NCBI GenBank assembly: GCA_026770585.1 | Contig: MU646704.1 | Coordinates: 126,980-144,211, forward strand | DNA from: Baffinella frigidus | Lineage: Eukaryota > Cryptophyceae > Cryptomonadales > Baffinellaceae | Length of the DNA stretch: 17,232 bases | Direction: 5' to 3' | Shown here: positions 12,299 through 17,232 of the stretch, one piece after another | Position numbering within the stretch: the first letter of the stretch is position 1 | How the letters are laid out: each line of letters opens with the position of its first letter | Program-made: the position numbers and the translations under genes | Notes under the pieces: generated by a model | Told to the model about the DNA's origin: nothing | The model's input: the letters and a program-made list of their open reading frames with translations, nothing else | Databases searched by the model: none

Positions 12299-15200
12299 AT
12301 GGCGACCTTCAGCGTGTCGGTGCGCGGCATCGAGCTGGGCGTATGCCAGGAGGAGATCGAGCGGCACTTCAAGAAGGTCGCGCTCCCTGCCCCCCCCTGC
12401 CTCGAAGCGCAGAGGCCCCACGCGCTGGAAGCTGAGAGCGAGACGCTTGCTGCCCGTTGCTCGCCCTTTTCGCGGCGTGCGATGGCCCCAAGTGCTAGCG
12501 GCCCGTATGAGGGCGGGGGGGGAGGGTGTGAGGCTTGCATTAGGGTGTTATGCGTGCAGTACCGGGGTCCCCTGTTTTGCCCGCAGTATGCATCAGGGAG
12601 GGCTGCGCCCTCCTCCTGCTAGGATGTTGAGCGAGAAGCGGAAATGCTCCTGCCCCTTGCCTCTCCCATCTCGTCCCGCTAAACTGCACTGACGCACCAG
12701 GGGTTGGTGGTGTGGGGTGTGGGTTTCAGGGCCGGCAGGGGTTTAGGTTTGAGTTACGGTGTAGGATTTAGGGTTTAGGGAAGGGTTGGGGGACGCAGCA
12801 GGGTAGGTGGCATGCGGCAGCATGTCCCCCATCTCGAATCCTGAGGACTGGTGGAGAGTGGAGGACTATGCCTCGCCAACGCCATAGTCGTAGTGATGCA
12901 CTCACCGTCAGCCCTGACACCGCCAGAGTCCTCCTCTCGCCACCAGCCCTGAGCGCGGGAGCATCAGCAGGGTTGATGCCGAGGGCGCATCAACCCTGCT
13001 GCTGCGTACCCCCGCGCGTATACGCCGCCCATCAACCCATTGCTTCTCCCCGATGGTGGTGCCAGCCATCCGCGCTGTCTCTCTCTCTCTCTCTCGCTAT
13101 CTGTCTCTCCGACTCTCTGCATATATATATTTCTCTCTCTCTCGCCCATGCCTACGCGCACGCCCGCACCGCCTTCTGAGGGTCCTTTGGTTTGCACTTC
13201 TGGCGCTCCATACATGATGTGTGGAGCGTGTCCTAGCCCACACAGCTGCGAAGGGATTTTCGTTCCGATTCTGCCCGACTCTCTGTTACATTGTCCGTAG
13301 GAACCCCACTATGTCCCTACGGTATTGCCCACCGTAGGGTCTTAAGGATTATCCGATTCCGGGTTATTCAAGAAATCTCTTTGTAGTCCGCTGTGTGGTC
13401 TGTCGCAGTCGATTCGTTCTCACAAATGCGGCGAGCCCGGGCTCTTTCCTGCTCCAACGTTGACGAATGTGTACCGCACACCCAGCACGTCAACTTGAGA
13501 ATACTCGGTCAACCCAACTGAGGCAGAGCAAGGATGCGGAGAAGGGTTACCACGCAGGGCGCTACGTGGGGGTATTCCAGGGGCGCCCTTTGAGCCATTG
13601 AGGCGCCCTTGGAGCCGTTTTCTTCTCAAAAATGACTTTTGGATACCATTTTCTCTTAAAAAATGACCTTGAAATACCCCCCCCTCCAGCCCTGCGTGGA
13701 ACATTCCACCTTGCAAAGGAAATCCCCTCTTCAACCTGCCCCGCCAGAGTCTTCGAAGGGGTCGCCAAAAGTCAATTCCCCTTGAAGGCAGTGGTTTTCG
13801 AACGTGGAGAAAGGGTTTAAAACCTTGTCATAAAGGTTTTAAAAATTCAACCCCCTCCTCCACTCTGGCGTGGTGCTCTGGCGTGGTGCGCGCTCCACTC
13901 CAGAATGCTCAAGGATCCTTTTTACATGTGGGGGTTGAAACATTTGTACCAGGATAGAGCATTCCAACCTCGCGCGTGGTACAACTATCACTAGTGTGAC
14001 CAATTTTCAACGAAACTTACTACACAAATGCCCACTTGTAAAAACAAACAGTTTTAAATAGAACCCTCTAGCATTCTCATGTGGCTGCCCCCCCTCCCAT
14101 CAACGGCGCTTTCCCCTCCTTACACGGCGCTCTCCCCTCCATAAACAAACGGCTCCATACACCCGAAACCCTAAACCATACCCCCTACCCCCTCAACCCT
14201 CAACCCTGAACTCTAAAACCTTACCCCTGACCCCTACACCCTGCACCCTAACCATTAACCCCCAACTCCTAAATCCTAAACCCTAACCACTAAGCAGGTA
14301 GGCACAGTCCTGAGCGTCAAGTGTGCGGGCTGTCAATAAACCCTCACCCCCACACCCGAAACCCTAAACCCTAAACCCTGAACCCTAACCCCTGAACCCC
14401 AAACACTAAACGCTAATCGCTCAACGCTAAACGCTGAACGCGAATTGCTCATCGCGAGTCGCTAAACGCTCAACGCTAACACCCAAACCCCAAGCAGGTA
14501 GGCACAGTCCTGAGCGTCAAGTGCCCTTCCCCCCTGCACCCTGCACCCTAGCCCTTCAACCTTAAACCCTAAACCCTGAACCCTAAACCCTAAACCCTGC
14601 ACCCCAACCCCAACCCTGCACCCCAACCCTGCACCCCAACCTCAACCCCAACCCCAACCCCAACCCCAACCCCAACCCCAACCCCCTGCACCCTGCACCC
14701 CAATCCCCAAACCCCAAGACCTTAAACCCTGACCACGAAGCAGGTAGGCACAGTCCTGAGCGTCAAGTGCCCTGCACCCCAACCCCAAACCCCAACCCCA
14801 AAACGCTAAAACCCAACCACCAAACAGGTGGGCACGGTCCTGAGCGTTAAGTGCCCTTCCCCCCTGCACCCTGCACCCTGCACCCTAAACCCCAACCCCC
14901 AACCCCCAACCCCCAACCCCCAACCCCTGCACCCCAACCCCCAACCCCCAAAACGCTGAAACCCCACCACTAAGCAGGTAGGCACAGTCCCGAGCGTCAA
15001 GTGCGCGGGCTCTCCATCAACAAACCCTCACCTCAAACGCTCAACGCTCAACACGAATCGCTCATCGCTCATCGCTAAACGCTAACCGCTAAAACCCAAG
15101 CACCAAACAGGTGGCCACGGTCCTGAGCGTCAAGTGTGCGGGGTCCGCCGCATACGTTAACTTCTCCGCCGGCGAGGTTTCTGCTGTGGTATTATCCCTG

Positions 15201-17168
15201 CACCCGAAACCCGAAACCTGAAATCCGAAACCCGAAACCCGAAACCCGAAACCCGAAACCCGAAACCCGATACCCGAAACACGAAACCCGAAATCCGAAA
15301 CCCTACACCCGAAACCCGAAACCCGAACCCCTACACCCTACACCCTGAACCCGAAACCCGAAACCTGAAACCCGGCACCCTTTACATCCGAAACCCGAAA
15401 CCCGAAATCTGACACCCTACACTCTGAATCCGAAACCCGAAACCCTACCGCATGCTGCACACGTCGGCCCATCCGCGGGCGATGTTTCTGCTGTGGTATT
15501 AGCCCTACAACCTAAACCCTCTGGTATTCACCCTGCACCCTCCTCAATCCTTCCACACTGAACCCTGCACTCAACGAAACACATCCGTTAACTTCCCTCC
15601 TGAAGTTCACGTGAACTTCCCGCCCGGCGAGGTTTCTGCTGTGGTATTATCCCTACACCCTGCTCAATTCTTCCACACTGAACTCTCAACCCTAAACCCT
15701 ATTCCTCCATCCCTCCACACTAAACCCCACGCCCTGAACCCTTCACGCATACGTGAGCTTTTCCGCGGGCGAGTTTTCTGCTGTGGTATTATTCCTAAAC
15801 CCTATGCCTCCATCCTTCCACGCTCCGAATTGACCCTACACCCTACGCCCTACACTCTGAACCCGAAACTTCCAACCCCGCATGCGTCAACTTCTCGGCT
15901 GGCGAGGTTTCTGCTGTGGTATTATCCTTAAACCCTAAACCCTGTGGTGTTGTCCCTGCACCCTACGCCCGAAACCCTGCACTCTGAACCCGAAACCCGA
16001 AACCCGAAACCCGAAACCCGAAACCCGATACACTCTGCACCCGAAACCCGAAACCCTACACTCTGAACCCTACACCCTCAACCCTACACTCTGAACCCGA
16101 AATCCTACAACCTACACTCTGAATCCGGAACCCTACAACCTACACTCTGAACCCGAAACCCTACAACCTACACTCTGAACCCGAAACCCGGAACCCGAAA
16201 CCCTGCCGCATGCTGCAAGGGCTCGTCCGTCAACACCAAACCCTAAACCAAACCCTAAACCCTCAACCAAACCCTCAACCCTCAACCCTCCCAGGGTATT
16301 CATCCACCCTCTTCCGCCCTAAACCGTAAACCCTAAACCGTGGACCCCACACCTGCACACTAAACACCAAACCCCAATCCCTGAACCCTACACCCACACC
16401 CCCTCCCCCGTGCAGGTGGCGGTCAACAACACGACGCCAGACTGGAGCACGGGCTCATGCATTAACACTAAACCCTTAACCAAGCCCTCAACCCTCAACC
16501 CCAAACACTACACCCAACCCTCAACACGAAACCCTCCCAGGGTATTCACCCATCCCCTTCCGCCCTCAAACCACGATCAGCACCATTCATCGCTGATTCT
16601 ACTAGGTACACTGGTAAATGTACTACGCACACAACGCTACGACCCTCTTGCTAATAGGGGGCTCACACCACTCACCGTACAGGTGGCACTCAACACCACG
16701 ACGCCAGACTAGAACAAGGGCTCATCCATCAACTCTAAACCCCACACCCTAATCCCCGAACCCCAAACCCGAACCCCCTCCCCCTTCTAGCCCCGCCTGA
16801 GTAAAACTGGGCTCGGCATTTTAGTTGCCCTTGTGTACCGGGGTTTCTCAAGGTGTTGTACGGCGAGCCCGGTTTCACTCAGGTAGAGCCCCCCCCGTGC
16901 AGGTCCTGATTAGGGGTTGGGGGTCCCGGATCTCTAAACCGTAGCCGTGCAGGTGGCACTCAACAACACGACGCCAGACTGGAACAAAGGCCCATGCGTC
17001 AATACCCTGAACCGAAGGCTCACCGATCAACACTCAACCCTTGACCGTCAACCACCATTCATGGTGCAGGTGGCGCTGAACAACACGACGCCAGAGTGGA
17101 ACAAAGGCGCGCCGATCAGCGTGCGCCAGCAGGCCTCGCACGTCGCCAAAATCGTCGCCGCTGTCCAG
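12299..17168 (+). CDS. N-terminal RRM RNA-binding protein, 5' part of gene
   Basis: The inferred join is 12299-12376, 15111-15188, 17070-17168, all phase 0 (26+26+33 codons); the gene continues past the window. Together the exons give one complete RRM at residues about 4-72. Strand 1 with RNP2-like FSVSVRGI and helix 1 CQEEIERHFKKV are on exon 1. Strand 2 TVLSVKC, RNP1-like GSAAYVNF and the start of helix 2 (GEVSAV) are on exon 2. VALNNTTPEW and strand 4 GAPISVRQQ are on exon 3, followed by a helical ASHVAKIVAAVQ. None of the exons is recognisable as an RRM alone. RNP1 position 3 is Ala instead of an aromatic residue; position 5 Tyr is kept. Donors are GTCGCG, GTATTA and probably a GC donor (CAG/GC at 17169). 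The gene is divergent from the TPR gene. RNA binding is well supported, the specific role unknown. Introns 1 and 2 (2.7 and 1.9 kb) carry many partial exon copies. Confidence 0.7.
12700..12800 (-). repeat. G-rich heptamer tract in intron 1
   Basis: GGGGTTTAGGTTTGAG and GTAGGATTTAGGGTTTAGGG are telomere-like units with the G-rich strand on top, opposite to the arrays after 14150. The rest of 12377-12860 has no recognisable feature. The extended frame of exon 1 (to 12622) is intronic read-through. Confidence 0.55.
12965..13001. repeat. Perfect 15-bp stem hairpin
   Basis: CAGCAGGGTTGATGC (12965-12979) and its exact complement (12987-13001) with a 7-base loop. It lies in intron 1 of the RRM gene. 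It could be a remnant of a foldback element or a structured intronic RNA; no homologue was seen in the window. Confidence 0.7.
13076..13143 (+). repeat. CT-rich microsatellite with TA run
   Basis: Runs of CT interrupted by GCTAT, GTCTCTCC and a short ATATATATAT stretch. A simple-sequence repeat in intron 1. The frames at 12868-13300 derive from it. Confidence 0.85.
13423..13535 (+). repeat. Dispersed repeat R copy in intron 1
   Basis: GGCGAGCCCGGGCTCTTTCC, GCTCCAACGTTGACG, GTACCGCACACCCAGC, ACGTCAACTTGAGAATAC and GTCAACCCAACTGAGGCAG follow the family order. Fairly complete and in the same orientation as the copy at 1824-1930. Confidence 0.65.
13550..13699. mobile_element. Inverted-repeat element, 150 bp
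   Basis: CCACGCAGGGC (13550) and GCCCTGCGTGG (13699 end) are perfect terminal inverted repeats; GTGGGGGTATT / AATACCCCCCCC extend the match inward. The interior has paired AAAAATGACTTTTGG / AAAAATGACCTTGAA segments. Non-coding MITE-like element, single copy here. Confidence 0.65.
13800..14150. other. AT-rich repeat debris in intron 1
   Basis: It contains GGGTTTAAAACC and AAGGTTTTAAAAATTC, a TCTGGCGTGGTGC pair, TTTGTACCAGG (also at about 8785) and AACTTACTACACAAATG (compare the MITE at 1683). These are fragments of elements seen elsewhere. No coding signal. Confidence 0.45.
14155..14290 (+). repeat. CCCTAAA-type heptamer array, start of the main array
   Basis: CCCGAAACCCTAAACC, CCCTCAACCCTCAACCC and CCCCTGACCCCTAC-type units. 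It marks the change from mixed intron sequence to near-continuous heptamers that fill the rest of introns 1 and 2. Confidence 0.75.
14395..14480 (+). repeat. CGCTAAA/CGCTCAA heptamers
   Basis: AAACGCTAATCGCTCAACGC and similar units with a seven-base period but CGCT in place of CCCT. A second patch with the same spelling lies at 15037-15095, between later exon copies, so repeat spelling and exon copies were duplicated together. Confidence 0.7.
14613..14690 (+). repeat. CCCCAA hexamer tract
   Basis: A run of CCCCAA with a six-base period, unlike the seven-base period elsewhere. A CCCCCAA seven-base version occurs at about 14888-14935. Minus-strand Gly/Trp-rich frames here are artefacts. Confidence 0.85.
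15196..15430 (+). repeat. CCCGAAA heptamer array
   Basis: Starts seven bases after the exon 2 donor region and consists mainly of CCCGAAA, with CCCTACA blocks. It is an almost pure run at about 15228-15270. Confidence 0.85.
15450..15918 (+). pseudogene. Array of four truncated 3' copies of exon 2, with donors
   Basis: Copies end at 15495, 15643, 15785 and 15918. Each carries a version of AACTTCTCCGCCGGCGAGG + TTTCTGCTGTG directly followed by a GTATTA or GTATTATCC donor; minor remnants occur near 15517 and 15945. All lie downstream of the intact exon and keep 3' part plus donor, the mirror image of the upstream array. The second copy contains a doubled AACTTCC segment. Confidence 0.75.
15955..16380 (+). 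repeat. CCCGAAA / CTCTGAA / CCCTCAA heptamer array
   Basis: CCCGAAA to about 16030, then a higher-order unit of CCTACACTCTGAACCCGAAA repeated with variations to 16200, then CCCTAAACCAAACCCTAAAC. A short GCAAGGGCTCGTCCGTCAAC block at 16217 resembles the middle of the exon 3 copies. CCCAGGGTATTCATCC at about 16290 recurs at about 16530. Confidence 0.75.
16416..17010 (+). pseudogene. Three truncated 5' copies of the RRM gene's exon 3
   Basis: Copies start at 16416, 16683 and 16953, each after a (G)TGCAG or GTACAG acceptor, and read VA(V/L)N(N/T)TTPD(W/stop), against VALNNTTPEW in the intact exon at 17070. They end after about 40-55 nt in CATCAAC/CTAAACC repeats. The middle copy has TAG in place of the Trp codon. 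All lie upstream and keep acceptor plus 5' part. Confidence 0.75.
16795..16905 (-). repeat. Possible degraded repeat R
   Basis: Between exon 3 copies. TTTCTCAAGGTG, GGCGAGCCCGG and CACTCAGGTAG resemble the minus-oriented copy at 310-455. The similarity is patchy, so this is only a suggestion. Confidence 0.25.
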
Positions 17169-17179
17169 GCACGCCCTCC

Positions 17180-17198
17180 CTCTATCTCTCTCTATCTC

Positions 17199-17232
<34 letters not shown>
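17180..17232 (+). repeat. TCTATCTC repeat and terminal poly-C run
   Basis: Two TCTATCTC-type units are followed by at least 33 uninterrupted C bases to the end of the window. The run is immediately inside the intron after exon 3. It may be a true homopolymer or mark an assembly limit. Confidence 0.85.

Larger units (their letters stand above)
14298..15024 (+). pseudogene. Array of five truncated 5' copies of the RRM gene's exon 2
   Basis: Copies start at 14298, 14498, 14744, 14828 and 14978. Each begins after an intact CAG acceptor with GTAGGCACAGTCC + TGAGCGTCAAGTG (or one-to-three-base variants), coding VGTVLSVK. They break after 25-45 nt into CCCTNNN repeats, and the first and fifth go on into GCGGGCT...TCAA. 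All lie upstream of the intact exon and keep acceptor plus 5' part. Four of the five share the preceding A-A-G-C-A-G or close context. All five encode Gly where the intact exon encodes Ala at residue 28. Confidence 0.75.

Noticed and set aside
11732-12540. Minus-strand frames 11732-12421 and 11944-12540, plus-strand 11876-12286
   Set aside because: Overlapping frames in GC-rich promoter DNA without domains; they conflict with two divergent genes that have better support.
12380-12692. Continuation of the RRM frame through 12622, and the frame at 12273-12692
   Set aside because: After residue 26 the composition changes abruptly and the RRM fold stops; joining to the 15111 exon restores it.
14298-15024. 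The exon 2 copies as mutually exclusive full exons
   Set aside because: They are truncated after 25-45 nt and lack the RNP1 part and the GTATTA donor, so they cannot replace exon 2 in the fold.
1-17232. tRNA, rRNA, or bacterial operon structure
   Set aside because: No cloverleaf or rRNA core was recognised, and there are no ribosome binding sites or adjacent intronless genes.

Overview
The window is nuclear DNA of a unicellular eukaryote. It has spliceosomal GT-AG introns, short exons that join in phase, abundant short inverted-repeat transposons, and long telomere-like heptamer tracts of the CCCTAAA type known from plants and many algae. The lineage cannot be fixed from sequence alone. A dinoflagellate, haptophyte or other microalga would fit, but no trans-spliced leader or other diagnostic signature was found.

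Layout: 1-3700 is a gene-poor mosaic of dispersed repeats, inverted-repeat elements and small tandem repeats. About 3730-7818 (+) holds the 3' part of a multi-exon gene for an RGG / RanBP2-type zinc finger / RGG RNA-binding protein with the C-terminal layout of the FET family (FUS/EWS/TAF15). Eight exons totalling 420 nt (139 codons plus stop) join with no phase conflict. 7819-10548 is a space between convergent genes, packed with small palindromic MITEs. 10549-11732 (-) is a two-exon TPR-like gene of 310 aa whose stop codon lies about 5 bp from a MITE. 11733-12298 is a divergent promoter region. From 12299 (+) a third gene starts and runs off the window: its first three coding exons (12299-12376, 15111-15188, 17070-17168), spread over 4.9 kb, assemble into one complete RRM domain.

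The most unusual feature is shared by the two RNA-binding-protein genes and absent from the TPR gene between them. Their introns consist almost entirely of degenerate 7-bp telomere-like repeats (CCCTAAA, CCCTACA, CCCCAAA, CCCGAAA, CCATACA, CCACACA and others). Scattered in these are many partial copies of the neighbouring exons. The copies follow a rule: those upstream of an intact exon carry its acceptor and 5' part, while those downstream carry its 3' part and donor. Exon edges have thus been repeatedly duplicated outward into the introns, leaving arrays of decoy splice sites around single intact exons. A few copies remain in phase and could be cassette exons.

Functionally, both flanking genes probably encode RNA-binding proteins (pre-mRNA processing or hnRNP-like roles) and the middle one a helical-repeat scaffold. 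Nothing in the sequence shows that the three act together. Most long open frames in the window are side effects of heptamer repeats, which read openly in several frames.
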